Positions 25,030-37,178 of a stretch of DNA of 64,000 nucleotides are shown here, one piece after another. Position numbers and translations under genes: made by a program. The stretch's first letter is position 1, and every line of letters starts with the position of its first letter. The notes under the pieces are model-generated. The model did no database searches. It worked only from the letters and a program-made list of their open reading frames with translations, and was not told where the DNA came from. Origin of the DNA: Vesta saturnalis (taxonomy: Eukaryota; Arthropoda; Insecta; Coleoptera; Lampyridae); assembly GCA_036346205.1 (NCBI GenBank), contig JARFJB010001945.1, forward strand, positions 307,501 to 371,500. Direction: 5' to 3'.

Positions 25030-27290
25030 ACAGCTGATGATGATAGTGTTACGTGTGTTCAAAGCTACCGAATATTCGTTGTTTTTCCGATACTGTTGGA
25101 GTATTCATTAGCATCCAATAGCGGAAACGTAGTATAGTTGGTTTAAAAAAAATGAACGACGTATAGTTCTGATCTGTTTACCAGTAAATAATGGCTGTTT
25201 GTATTTTTCGTTATCGTTATTTATAGTCAGTTGCGTTAAATTGCATCATTGGAAAATTACATGTAGAATTAAAATTGTTATTTTGTACTAAAACGTATTG
25301 CAGAAAAACATATATTGCAGTTTTAAAAGCGTTTTGGCGACAAGACAGCGGGTATCCTTAGATAAATTTTTGGTCTACGGATAAAGAGCTTAGCTTCTAG
25401 TTACGGGACTTTAAGGTTCATTATCATAGGGGGTAAGTCAACGAAAAAATATTGGTTTCATTGATAACAGGGTTTGAGATTTCGTAGGAGTGCAAGTTCT
25501 TTTGATAGAGCAATTTCCTCGCTCGGTTTCCGAAATTTCAGTTCTTTTTGGCGCGTGATAAAATTTAAGTAATACCTTGGCATGATTGGTTGGCTGAGAT
25601 AAAATCCAATGTGGCGAGAATGGAACATAACGCCACCCCTTACGTTTGGTTTAAAATCGCCCATAATGGGAAGAAAAAAGGGAACGTCAATTCATAAACT
25701 GTAGTGTATTATGGTTCACGGCCGCTAATAACTACAAACTCGCTGTATATAGATTATTGAATTCAGTTTTGTGTAATCATAACTTTCGTTTAAAGACGTG
25801 TACATAAATAATTAAAGGCAAAGAATGAAGTGTAAATATTAAGTTTCAAGTGCAGCATAGTATCCAAATGAAATAAAAGTAAAGTTTCGTGTACCGATGA
25901 AATAAGCATTTACAAATCATTACGGTATTTTATCCATTGAAAAGGTGTGGAGGTTGGCTGTGGCGGCGGAGATTTACGCTGAAAGCCGGATGGCCCGGTG
26001 GGCCATCCTGTTCGTATCGCTTGCTGAAGATCCAACGCAGGAGACACGCACTTTTTGCTATACAAAGAAAAGGGGAAATTTTATGAGGCCGCTTGATGTG
26101 AAGCCCAGATCAGAAAATTAAGGTAGTAATGTCCATGCAGTTATTTCTAGTGTTGATTAGAATTTCATTAAAGTGTGTTTTGTTTTTTTATTGTATTTGT
26201 TGAACGAATGCACATGCTGTTATATAGATTTTGAGTGTAGCAACCTTCAAATATAGTTCAGTTTGTAAGGCGTATTCAATCGTAGATTATTTACACTGTT
26301 AGTACATTGTTTGTTTACCCTGTGTACTATTTAAAATTGCGCATTTGAAAATTGTCGAATTAAAAGTTCGATGGTTTCAATATTTATTTCTAGTATAATA
26401 AAACTAAATTACTATAGATGATATTTGGAACAATGAACTTGCAAGGATCATTTCGAGTTTATTAAGAGATTTTATGGTGTTGTTATATTTGTGTTCACCG
26501 TTGTTATGATTAACTTTTTTTTGATAATAGAGGTATGCCAATGAACTGTTAGCATTATTTTAAATGTAGGATCAGACGTAACCCCATTTCTTGCTACGGT
26601 AGTATTATTTATGTTGGGTTGACATTTTAAAAGCCGAGATAACAGTTTACCTTCAAATTTATGAGTAATTTATTTGTTATCAAGGACAATTCTCGACGAC
26701 TTTTCAATGATTAGAATAAGTCAACGTAGTAATCTGAGATTGAAGCGTTTGATAAAGATTTTTAGTATTTTTGAGTTGATTGGTCTAATTTCATTGGGTT
26801 ATAAGTTTATAAGTTATAACGTAATGTAAATTAAAATAGTTACGATCGTCATTGATCAGCTGCCGACTTTGTGGCACGTTATTATTTTGCAAATATGTGT
26901 GAACATTATTTTGTAGCTTTCCAGAAATTAGCGTATTGTCTGCCGATCACGGACTCACCTGTATATACGAAAGGTAAGCAAGTTATTGGGTTTATGAAAA
27001 TAAAAACAAAACCACATCATTAAAAAACCCAAATATTTAATATGAGTTGTTTGGTTGTTTAGACGAGCTGTGAACCTTCGTAATTAGGTATTTCATCCTC
27101 TATTGTGACATTTATAAACATCTTGGCACCCACTCGATTTATGACAACTCCTATCGTGACTCGCGAATATTAAGTTATCCTAAATACGCAAAATTAAAGT
27201 AGCAACGTAACCCTCCCCAAACCATTTAGCCTCCGGCATCCCTTATTTTATCTGTTACCCTGTGCTACTGCCATTTTAGACAATACTAGA
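25030..27290. other. Mostly AT-rich repeat-like sequence without recognisable gene
   Basis: A minus-strand frame at 25458-25664 is not recognised. The patch at 25940-26090 is GC-richer than its surroundings and contains a perfect 9-bp stem (GGATGGCCC/GGGCCATCC, 25988-26008). From 26860 the sequence is copy 2 of the dispersed repeat described at 5560-5950. Confidence 0.6.
26860..27280. repeat. Dispersed repeat, copy 2 (partner 5560-5950)
   Basis: Collinear with 5560-5950 in the same orientation, with an extra segment of about 50 bp rich in CCAAATATTTAATATG. It ends just before the second GATAGA minisatellite patch. Confidence 0.65.
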
Positions 27291-27294
27291 TAGT

Positions 27295-27375
27295 AGAAGA
27301 GAGATGGTGGAGCATAGAGAATGCAGGATAGAGAATGGAGGATAGGTCATAGGAGATTTAGAATAGAGGATGGTT
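27295..27375. repeat. GATAGA minisatellite, short second copy
   Basis: About 80 bp of GGAGCATAGAGAATGCAGGA-type units, the same consensus as 24620-25025 and 2.3 kb away. Confidence 0.8.
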
Positions 27376-27379
27376 GATA

Positions 27380-29185
27380 TTCGTTCTACTTTTTTCCATT
27401 GCACTAATCAAAACAATTACATTTTTCTTCATTCACTTTTCCTGGTTATTAGCTGCAGCCGTGGTCAACAATAGCATAATAGTCCACAGTGTTATTCATC
27501 ACAACAATTCTTGAATCATTTGCACATAAGGAAGGTTTTTCATTCGATTTTCCATCACCACTCTCTCTTTCACTTTCATTAAGTTTTCCAGAGTAATTCC
27601 TGATTGATCAACTGTTTTATTTTTATCTTCCTTGTTTTAACGGCTTCCTATTTTTTATTTTTGCCATCTACCAATTATTTCACAGGTTTAGTTAGTATAG
27701 AATTAGAACATTTTGCAATTTTCTAGGTTGGTTTGTTACTACTACCAAGAGGTTCTAGTGACACGAACTGTATTTCCCTGTATATGTATCAACTTTAGTG
27801 CCATCGGTGACTGCATCACTTACATCTGTAATCGGTTCTGAAATAACGTTAAACTGTGGGGAATCAAATTCAAGATGACCATCACTTTATTGTATACATT
27901 ATTAATAAATTGTCATGATTGGTATTTTCATGCCTACTGCCTTCCATATCGAATGTAAATTGTTATTTACGTTAGTGTGGTCTTGTTTGTACACCATCCA
28001 TACACCAAATGACGATGTATTTAGTTCAGTGCATTTTACATATTTTAAATGAGTAAATGATTTACACTACTCGCGACGTTACCAGTATTTTGTTGAAATT
28101 GTTTTAATTCATTTGTCCTCATTACCCACTAAGGGCAGTACACATTATTTGCACAAAACGAGTACAATTTGAATTTGCGAAAACTATCTACAATGGCTGT
28201 TTAAAATTCACACTCGCCTGTTAATTGTTTTACAGTCCATATAGAGTTCCAAATATTTTCACTACTTTTTTTTTTATCTTTATAGGCAAAAAGATCTAAA
28301 CCTCTAACCATCTAAGGGTTACAGTATATGTTTAGTTTTCGGATAGATACGTACTGATATGCTTGATTTTCTATACAAAGTTTACCTAAAGGCAAGCTCA
28401 AGCGGGACAAGTGCCCATGTAAATAAACAATAACAGGAATGGTATAAACACATTTGAAAAAGAATACAAAAGCAAGGTGAATTTATTCAACCCTTTGTAG
28501 ACTGTTCGATGGCCAAAATCGGAAGAGTAGATTTAGCTATTTTTTCGAGTAAGCTGTCATATTTGTAAATTGGTAAAGGATACGCTAATTGAACTACAGC
28601 ATTAACAGTAAGCAGCCGTAATAATTCCTTTATCTGAATTGGAAGAAATGTCATACCTTTTTCTGCCAAAACCAAACTGCCATTAGGACATGAATAAATC
28701 GAAGATTTGTCCGTACTCCATATTCGACTATTGTGGTTCAAAATAGGCTAATTGTAACGTTTCCTTAAACTATCCTCTTAATTAGTGATCTATTATGAGT
28801 TATCTGAGTGATCTGGATTTATACGCTCGGGATAGTACTCCTAAATAATTTAAACTACTTCCCTCGATGGGAATTATCTATAAACGGAGATTCCAGTCTA
28901 CCAACTTACTTTCCACTTCTCTGCCTAAAACTGGCTTTCTTCCCACCTTTCCCTCCGTATCGAGGACTATGGGATGCCGTACAGGTTACAAGCAGTTGCT
29001 ATATTCTGCTTAATAGCACTAAGGGTGTTGGAAAATTGAAAGGCTTTATATTGTAATAATTTCTTCACTTCTTTGCCTCTATTTTGTGTTATTTTCACAA
29101 CTTTGTTTGTTGTAGCCATTGTCTGGAAATATTCAGGTCATTGGCTTTCACTTGTCTACTTGCACGCTAATTGAGATATTAGTCT
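27380..29185. other. Low-complexity AT-rich region with weak minus-strand coding traces
   Basis: Apart from the candidate frame at 28487-28747, two short minus-strand stretches look exon-like. One is 27431-27610, ending NNTVDYYAIVDHGCS then stop. The other is a TTATTTCAG acceptor near 27845 followed by about 27 open codons (PITDVSDAVTDGTKVDTY) to a stop. Neither is recognised and no joined model is convincing. Confidence 0.4.
28487..28747 (-). CDS. Unrecognised terminal exon or fragment (about 86 codons)
   Basis: An open minus-strand frame ends in TGA at 28487. Its upstream limit is placed at a possible acceptor (ACAATTAG/CCTATT). The peptide has ordinary composition, for instance RIWSTDKSSIYSCPNGSLVL, then IQIKELLRLLTVNAVVQLAY and PLPIYKYDSLLEKIA, so it looks like real protein rather than AT-rich noise. 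I do not recognise the family. No upstream exon was found that joins in phase. It could be the last exon of a host gene or a retrocopy remnant. Confidence 0.35.
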   Translation of the reverse strand, partial: PILNHNSRIWSTDKSSIYSCPNGSLVLAEKGMTFLPIQIKELLRLLTVNAVVQLAYPLPIYKYDSLLEKIAKSTLPILAIEQSTKG

Positions 29186-30390
29186 TGTGATGTAGCACAA
29201 CTGGTGCATCTGTACCTATTTTATTTTATAAATTAGAAGACGGGTTAAATTGAAACCATCTAGTAAATATGGGCGCCTGTTATATATTTTGATAGTAGAA
29301 ATAAGGTGTCCTTGGAGATAGGTTGTTAAGAAAATAATTGAGGGTTGTTGATTAAGATGTTTTAGAAACAGATTGAATGCTTTTTGGTAGAATAACAAGG
29401 TAATATTATATTTTCAGTAATTGTATTTTCTTTCAGTAAATGATTATAATTTATGATCTCAACAAAAGGGTAACTTAATTACAAGATTACTATAAATTAG
29501 TTTGAAGATAGAATGTTATTTTATAAATTGAACTAAATAATTGAATTAGTATATGATTCGTATTACAATACCATGGTAAGAGTGATTATTTCCTCTAATA
29601 TAAATTAATATGAATGATAATTTAAAAGTTAATATTACATCACAATCTTATTATTTAATGTAGAGAGGTCTCTTGATTTCATTTTTAGTATATTTTATTT
29701 TGACATTTCACACCTGTAATGTAGCATATTTTAAGATGGATGTTCCCTTGTAAATGTAATAGAAGCGTAAAATCAGCTCTCGGGCAAAACTGGCATAATG
29801 CTGACGTATGGGAGATAACCGTTGGAATGTTATGGAATGTGTTACCTTTGGTTCATTAATTATAAATGGAGACCCTTAACATGTAGTGATGTTTTTTTTA
29901 CTTATACTACAGTTCGCTAACTGTATAACCTGGATCACGATTTATGAAATACAGGCCTGTATTAAATTATCTACTACATTGATTTATTAAGGTTAGAGTA
30001 GGGTGATAGCAGTTTAATCTTGCAATAACAGTAGAGTCTGAATATGTATTGATCTAAGTATTTATAATTAATACTGATACTTTCTTTATGTTGTTATTCT
30101 TGTTGTAGAAGGCGGTGAGGTCTTTGTAGTTATTTTCCTCAATCCGCAATAAAGATAGCAGAACTACATTGCAATTGATTATAAATTTATATACTGTGTT
30201 TTATTGTGTTAACTTTATTTTATCCTCGCTTAGATACCGCAACACATATATCCCGTAACAACTCTTTTACACAACGTAAGTGGTCCTACCTGGTTTTTCA
30301 TGACGATCATTTGGCTTAAATAAGTTCGCGCATTAACTTTGTTCTTGCATTCGAGTTGTGCAGTCACTAGACTGGCCGGGGAACATTACA
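29186..30390 (+). repeat. Left (5') LTR
   Basis: It begins TGTGATGT and ends GAACATTACA. An imperfect TG...CA terminus pairs it with the right LTR. It contains several AT-rich blocks and no frame. Relative to the right LTR it differs by scattered substitutions and indels, so the insertion is not recent. Confidence 0.85.
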
Positions 30391-30392
30391 GA

Positions 30393-30410
30393 TTGGTGTC
30401 AGTGACCAGG
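30393..30410 (+). other. Candidate primer-binding site
   Basis: TTGGTGTCAGTGACCAGG starts 2 bp after the left LTR. It has the expected TGG start of a site complementary to a tRNA 3' CCA end. The tRNA species was not determined. Confidence 0.5.
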
Positions 30411-31259
30411 ATATATGTGACTTTGCGGACGTCGCTAAGGGTTCAATAATGTGTTTGGACTATTACTGTTCGTAGTTGAACTTACAGGGTTGGTGATGTC
30501 ACGTTTAACTAGTACGTCGGGATCTTCGTAGTAAAATTACTATGGATGACAACGTAGACGAATTATTAAGGGTATCATTTGGTAGCAGCTGTTGAAATGG
30601 GCGCAATATCAATTTTTGTTAATGAAATATCGTTAACATCACTACGAGATTGAGGTGTGTTCATCCAGAGGAAGTAGTTGACTTATTTGGATTTGGAAAG
30701 CGAATAATAAATGTCTTCAGCAAAAAGCAGCAAATGTACTGCGAACTATGGAATCCTTTTACACAGCAAGAGAATTTTAGTGCTAGTTTATTGGAGGCCA
30801 TAAATTACTCTACAATTCAGGAAGTATCTGCAAGTTGCAATGAAGCTTCATAAGAATATTTTGTTGAGATAAACTCTGATGTTATTTTATGTTTTAGTAT
30901 GAAGTCGTTAGCAAAGAGCCATAACTGCCATTTCAGTAATGTTAGGGTATCCTTTAATGCAGATGAGTATAATAGTTTGATTAATTGCATGACACATTTC
31001 ATTAGATGTTTGTGGTAGAGGAGTATGATTTCATCAGCAAATTTTGTATTATTTTTGCCACAATTTGACGGTTATTATTACTTAACTAAAGTGGAGCTTC
31101 TGGTAGGCTTATGTTATTAAGAACTGGTTTTAGCGATACAGCTTGTAATTAGTAACTCTTAAATTTATTTAGCCCGGAGAGTTTCACTCAGTTCCTTTAT
31201 AAATTACTTTCTCAGCTTTGGTCCCAGAAGAAGCAGGTACAGCATTTTTGGAATAAGAA

Positions 31260-31261
<2 letters not shown>

Positions 31262-31310
<49 letters not shown>
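31262..31310. repeat. (TA)n microsatellite
   Basis: About 24 pure TA units within the interior of the LTR element. Confidence 0.97.
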
Positions 31311-31312
<2 letters not shown>

Positions 31313-32524
31313 AGATGGTTAGATATAAGATTAAGACAGGGATTTGAGAGTTTAAGCTTGTAATTTTTATGTAGAACAATTTGAGATCAATTACGGTATA
31401 TTTATACAAGTATTTTGGTAAACTATTGAAAGAAAGTGATTTGTTTTGATGAAACGGGCTTAATAAGATTTGCACAAATTTGGTTCAGTCATAAAAAGCA
31501 TTGTGCTACATAAAAAACATGTCAGGAAGGTTAAATGAAGTTATATTTGTAAGTACGATTAAGTTCGTAGATATTATTTCATTAAATTTACAGTTCACAT
31601 AAAGTATTTTGGCATTTGGGTATTTTACAGATATTTAACACACAGTTTAGAGTTATGTTTATATTAGGGACATATTTTAAGTCAGATAAAATGCAGGAAA
31701 GATGTAAAAATTTGAGAAAGGGTTACAGTACGAACATGATTTAATTATTACTCACAATGGTAGTGAAATTATAAGTGCGACAGAAAAAGTAGTGCATAGT
31801 AAACATTAAGAACAATTTACACAATAATTTAACATATGGATATTTACATGCAGATACATTTTTGTGTTAGATTTTTAAAGAAATGTGTTTAACAATATGT
31901 GTGTGAGTAACATTTTGGTTAATTTGAACGTTAAATACACAAATTATATGAACATTTAAATTAAGTTAGGTTAAGTTTTAAATTTAAGGTTTTTTGCAAA
32001 TTTACAGTTTTATAGAGTAAGTTGAGCTTAGAATAAATTGTTAATGTAATTAATAGGAGGTTTTCCTCATTTCCATGCAGTAATTTACTTTGTACAAGTC
32101 ATTTGAACATAAATTTAATAAAATAGGGTTAACTACACAAATTTCCTATGTAAAAAAGGATTTTCCTTTAAATTTAAGATATTGGAGTGGAAATAAATGT
32201 TTTCTAATTCAAATTTTCGTGCAGATCACGAATATGTATTTAGTTTAAGTGTAGAAAGTAAGATTTTTTAGATATAAGCAAATTTAGTTTAGGATGTCAA
32301 ATCGTACATTTTTTAACAGAAATATATCAAGTGAGGTATCATTTTGTGCGGAATCTTGCACAGATTTCATTTCTGTTTTTAAAATTTAAATCAGTAGCTT
32401 ATTAAGAAAGTTATAGCATAATTTATATTTTAGATAGGTTTTCAAATTTTTTTAACCAATCACAGACTTGGTTACCTTGTTTATATTCTTAAAAAAAATT
32501 GAAATTTTTGTAGCTAACAGGAGA

Positions 32525-32533
32525 GTATATAAG
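32525..32533 (+). promoter_or_regulatory. TATA-box-like element
   Basis: TATATAAGG followed 25-30 bp downstream by a pyrimidine-rich CTCTCTCTCTTC initiator-like stretch. An ACACGTAAGT donor-like site lies about 90 bp further. It could drive an internal transcript or be the U3/R boundary of a solo LTR. No experimental support is possible from sequence alone. Confidence 0.35.
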
Positions 32534-33054
32534 GAATTGTTCCAGAACAGCTCTCTCTCTTCTATTTGTTTCTCAAAGTTTAAATTTTTATGACAAAGGT
32601 CAAAGTGTTGTGTTTTGTGTTAACACGTAAGTTTAAAACCACGTTTATTATCGGAAATTTTGATACGAGTTTGTTGAAGAGACGAGAGTTCAGAAACACT
32701 TGTTCTTAACCTACAATCTTAAATAAAGTTAGGTTACCGATAAATTTCCATGTTCGTAAAGTTTATTACGATTTAAATTTAACAAGTTGTTACGATTTGT
32801 GTTTGACGTTTTTAAAAGTTCGGTTGTTGTAATTTATTTTTGGTTACGTTGTCGTAAATAAAATTTATTCAATTTTTTCGAATTGATGTTTAATTCCTGC
32901 TGCGACATATTGATATTCCATATCGGATGCTAAAAAGAAAAGTGAAGTTAATTTAAAAATTTTACAACTTTAAAGCAATATTTAAACCGAAAATAATTGA
33001 AACATTTTAAAACAACAATTAAATAAATATAATAATTAATAATTAAGTGCTTGA

Positions 33055-33254
33055 GTGAAAACATATAAGATAATTATAAGCACGTTTACCACTAGAAAAG
33101 CAACAATTTATCCGAGGGACATTGTTGAATTATTGGAAGTACTGCAGCAGCAAGTGGAGCGGATCAATAACATCGATTACAGATTGGAAGGAGCATACAT
33201 TTGGAAATGGAACCAGCTGTATGAACACATCCTTTTGAAGTTATGCCGATGCAC
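33055..33254 (+). CDS. Unrecognised coding-like exon
   Basis: An open frame with normal amino-acid composition (YPRDIVELLEVLQQQVERIN, then YRLEGAYIWKWNQLYEHILL) ends at a strong donor, GCACAT/GTGAGT, at 33255. Beyond the donor the frame becomes hydrophobic and AT-driven. The family is not recognised; a gag-like or captured host exon is possible. No partner exon was identified. Confidence 0.3.
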
Positions 33255-33747
33255 ATGTGAGTCAATTTTTATCATAACCCTTCAACTTGTATTCATTATT
33301 TGTGTGATTTCCGGCATTTATAATTTATGTATAGGTGTAAATGTTTATGTAATAGCTGTGTAAACATCTGTAAAACAATTAAAAATTTAGTCTACTTTCC
33401 AAATTTCAATTTCAATTACATTATTAAGATCACATTTGTATGAAGTTACAATTTAACAATTTTGACAGTTTGGTATTTTGATTTCATTTAATACGCAACG
33501 CATGCGTCATTGTGCAAACTTTAGTAAGTCTCGTTTCACATACAAGATATTTGATATAACGTGGAATCCACATAATAAAGAACCATTTAAAAATGCCAGT
33601 TGTACTTCTGAATGTAATTCTTTTCATAATAAAAAATTAATTACATATCAAAGTAAAAATTACAATGTATTATATTTTTCCAATAAATGAATCCTATCCC
33701 CATATTGATAATAATTAAGGCCATTACAAATATTTTACCATTTCAAT

Positions 33748-33748
<1 letters not shown>

Positions 33749-33800
<52 letters not shown>
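33749..33800. repeat. (TA)n microsatellite
   Basis: About 25 TA units with a TATG at each border. Confidence 0.96.
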
Positions 33801-33806
<6 letters not shown>

Positions 33807-35538
33807 AGGTAAAGTTTGTTTCGACGAGGTCAGTTTACTTTGATGGCGAATCAGTGGGTAATTAGAGTCACCTGATTTGATTTATTTTTTTCTTTGTGTC
33901 AGTTTATTGTGATAAATGGTTTATATATTTTTAGAAACGAACTCTTTTTTTAGTTACAATTACTTTATTAAATATGAACTGCAATTTTAAAATTTAAATC
34001 TTCACATTTCTGGATAGCAAATGAAATTCGTATTTAATCCTCAATTACTATAAAATAACTACACCAATGAATCTCTCCTTTGCTTCAACTTGTGACCAAA
34101 CAGCTACTGTCCGGTTTGTTTTTGTTTGAATTCAATACGCTCTAATTAACCATAATTATTTGGATACTTTCAAATTTAAAGATGGAGTTCCAGAGAGCAT
34201 TCTCACATCTTGTTATCGATATCATACTTTTACTTCATGATAGCGTGATCTTGTTTCAGTTTTATTACATTTTTCTTTAATGTTCAAAATTTCTAGATTT
34301 CCCGGTACAGTTATTGATCTAGTGTTAAAGTTTCTGTAACTCCTAAGAAATGCATATTTCTCAAAACTCCAAAGGAAATTACCGTGTGATATTTTTTTCT
34401 TATCATAACTGTGGTAGTTTAGGGAAAAGTTTTATAAAGAAGACTTTTCTGATATGACCTTTTCTCCGAAAGTAACACAATCGTCTTCTTCCTCTTCTGA
34501 AACACACAACCAACTGTATTTAAGCTAACTGTGGGGAGAACGTAGAGACGCATTTCTACCAATTCTCTCTTCCTTTAGTTTTGGTTATTATGGTTTTACA
34601 GTGATAGGTTACATTTATGTGTCACTCTGTGAGTTGGACTGAACTCGATACGTTCGTATTTACGTTCTCCTTGGAACCTTGTTCAAGAATGCAATTTACA
34701 TGATGTGAACGAAATCCGGTTATGATTATGATACTTCATGTTATAAGTCCCATCTAATCCTTTTGTTAAAAGGACGTCTTTTGTGATGCTGGTCGAGCAA
34801 AATTTCCTAACTATTATCTACCACAATCAATTTGTGTAACAGGTGCCAATATTAGGTCACATCTAGTTCATCATTAGCATTGCTAACGTTTCGGTGCTAA
34901 ATAAGGTGCGAGGGTATACAGCTTAGTTTATGCAGGGTGTGAGGTTTCATGCAAACACAAAGATAACATCTTTCATACTCAATGTGCATTTTTAACACGT
35001 TTTCGGTATGGATTAGTAGTACTCGACTATTGTGGCGCTGGGTGAATTCTAGCAAATTCCATCCCTGTTTTGAATTTTTCAACGTAGGGGTCGAATTAGG
35101 TTTTCTTGCGTGTCTCATTGGTAGTTCAAACTTGGAACAGTTACTATTTCTGAGTAGATTGGTAAAATACAGCTGTAGTTCTATGTCCTTTATTAAAGTG
35201 AGTTGTATCGTATGACGTTCAATTGAAAACTATTTAGACATCTAAGCAAAGATAGGGACGATAGTCAGGCGTGGAATCAGTTGTTAGCTTGGATGCATCG
35301 CAACCTGTTGGTAAAAAACTTTATGACGATTAATAATGCACAATTTTCCATGTTTGTGCATGAGGTTATTTGAAAGGTGAGCATTGGACACCAATTGGAG
35401 GTCTTGAACCGCTCGAATAGTTACTAATAATTTTAGTCATTAGCAGATGATTGAATACTTGTTGGATTTTTGCTACACCAGTTCTAGTTATAAATTATAA
35501 AAGTTATTTTGGAAGCTCACCACCTAGTAGGTTCTCTT

Positions 35539-35550
35539 CCAAAAGGGGTA
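35539..35550 (+). other. Candidate polypurine tract
   Basis: The purine run AAAAGGGG directly before the right LTR is in the position expected for second-strand priming. Confidence 0.45.
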
Positions 35551-35553
35551 GTC

Positions 35554-36730
35554 TGTAATGTATCACAACTAGTGCATCTGTACCAAAGCGGGTTGAATTG
35601 AAACCATCTAGTAAATATGAGCAGCTGTTGTATATTTTGATAGTAGAAATAAGGTGTGCTTGGAGACAGGTTGTTAAGAAAATAATTGAAGGTTGTTGAT
35701 TGAGATTTTTTAGAAACAGAATGAATGTTGTTTGATCTTGTAAAATAGAATAAAAAGGTAATGGTATATTTCCAGTAATTGTATTTTCTTTCAGTAAATG
35801 ATTATAATTTATGATCTCAACAAAAGGGTAACTTAATTTGAAGATAGAATGTTATTTTATAAATTGAACTAAATCATTGAAATTAGTATATGATTCGTAT
35901 TACAATACCATGGTAAGAGTGATTATTTCATATAATATAAATTAATATGAATAATAATTTGAAAGTTAATATTACATCACAATCTTGTTATTTAATGTAA
36001 AGAGGTCTCATTTCATTTTTAATATATTTTATGTTGACATTTCACACTTATAATGTAACATATTTTAAGATGGATGTTCCCTTGTAAATGTAGTAGAAGT
36101 GTAAAATCAGCTCTCGGATACAACTGGCATAATCCTGACCTATGAGAGATAACCGTGGCAATACTAAAGCACGTTCTCGTTGGAACACGGTGTGCGTGCC
36201 TGTTATGAAATATGCTACGTTTTGGTTCGTTAACTGTAAATGAGGACTCTTAACACGTGATGTTTTTTACTTATACTACAGTTAGATAACTGTATAACCT
36301 GGTGATCATGATTTATCAAATACATGCCTGTATTAAATTATTACTACATTGATTTATTAAGGTTAGAGTAGGGTGATAGCAATTTGATCTTGCAATAACT
36401 GTAGAGTCTGAATACGTATTGGTATAGGTATTTATAATTAATACTGATACTTTATTTATGTTGTTATTCTTGTTGTAGAAGGCGGTAGTTCTTTTCTTCA
36501 ATCCGCAATAAAGATAGCAGAACTACATTGCACTTGCTTATAAATTTATATACTGTGTTTTATTGTGTTACCTTTATTTTATCCTCCCTTATATACCACA
36601 ACATAACTATTTTACACAACGTAAGTGGCCCTATATGGTTTTTTATGACGATCATTAGGCTTAAATAACTTCGTGCATTAAGTTTGTTCTTGCATTCAAG
36701 TTGTGCAGTCGCTAGACTGGGTACATTACA
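35554..36730 (+). repeat. Right (3') LTR
   Basis: It begins TGTAATGT and ends ACATTACA, which are exact inverse complements. It is collinear with 29186-30390, with several short indels (for example, the left copy has an extra TATTTTATTTTATAAATTAG near its start). Confidence 0.85.
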
Positions 36731-37178
36731 GTATACACCTTATTTGCTGACAAATAAAACTAACAATTTAATTGCAAAAATAATAAGTGGCAAGTGACAA
36801 ATAGAGGGAAATAAATTATTATGATGGTACGTTTGATGGAGCCAGTGAGTTGACACTCTGTGTTTTGTTGTGCCCAATCATAATTTAATATGAACGTGGC
36901 AAAAAAATTGTGTGATGGTCCCAAACGGTGCCTCTACCCTATAGTATGTGGTGCCGTTTATTAAAAGCATGCCTCCAATATTTTACGAATAAAATTAAAA
37001 AATAGAGTAAACAGAGTTATTTATTCTTATTTACATGGTATTTTACATATTAAGTTAAAAATCACAATATTATGTGGAACTCAATTAACGTGTTCAGGCA
37101 TTAGGAGCACAAAGCGTAAAACTTTTATCTCTAAGTGTAAACATTTATTTACATGAGAAAAAGTATTGCTTTATAAGA
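36731..37178. other. 3' flank or UTR of the LZTS gene
   Basis: AT-rich and without a frame. Read on the minus strand, AATAAA motifs near 37148 and near 37020 lie downstream of the LZTS stop and are plausible poly(A) signals. Confidence 0.5.

Larger units (their letters stand above)
30411..35538. other. Interior of the LTR element, largely non-coding
   Basis: Only short frames occur. (TA)n arrays lie at 31262-31310 and 33749-33800. Around 32525 there is a TATATAAGG box followed by a CT-rich stretch. About 300 bp further on, AATAAA signals and a TCCTGCTGCGAC end suggest either an internal promoter or a solo LTR from another element. A coding-like exon at 33055-33254 is listed separately. Confidence 0.55.
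29186..36730 (+). mobile_element. LTR retroelement with 1.2-kb LTRs and no recognisable gag-pol
   Basis: Two direct repeats, 29186-30390 and 35554-36730, are similar along their whole length with scattered substitutions and indels. The right copy starts TGTAATGT and ends ACATTACA, a perfect 8-bp inverted terminus of the LTR type. After the left LTR comes a primer-site-like TTGGTGTCAGTGACCAGG. Before the right LTR lies a purine tract (AAAAGGGG). The 5.2-kb interior lacks any protease, RT or integrase motif. Flanking 4-5 bp do not match (AGTCT against GTATA). Orientation follows the primer site and purine tract. Confidence 0.83.

Noticed and set aside
28904..29060. Minus-strand upstream exon (donor GGAAA/GTAAGT) for the frame at 28487-28747
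   Set aside because: The donor is good, but joining it to the candidate acceptor in phase gives only five codons before a stop, and the other phase hits a stop immediately.
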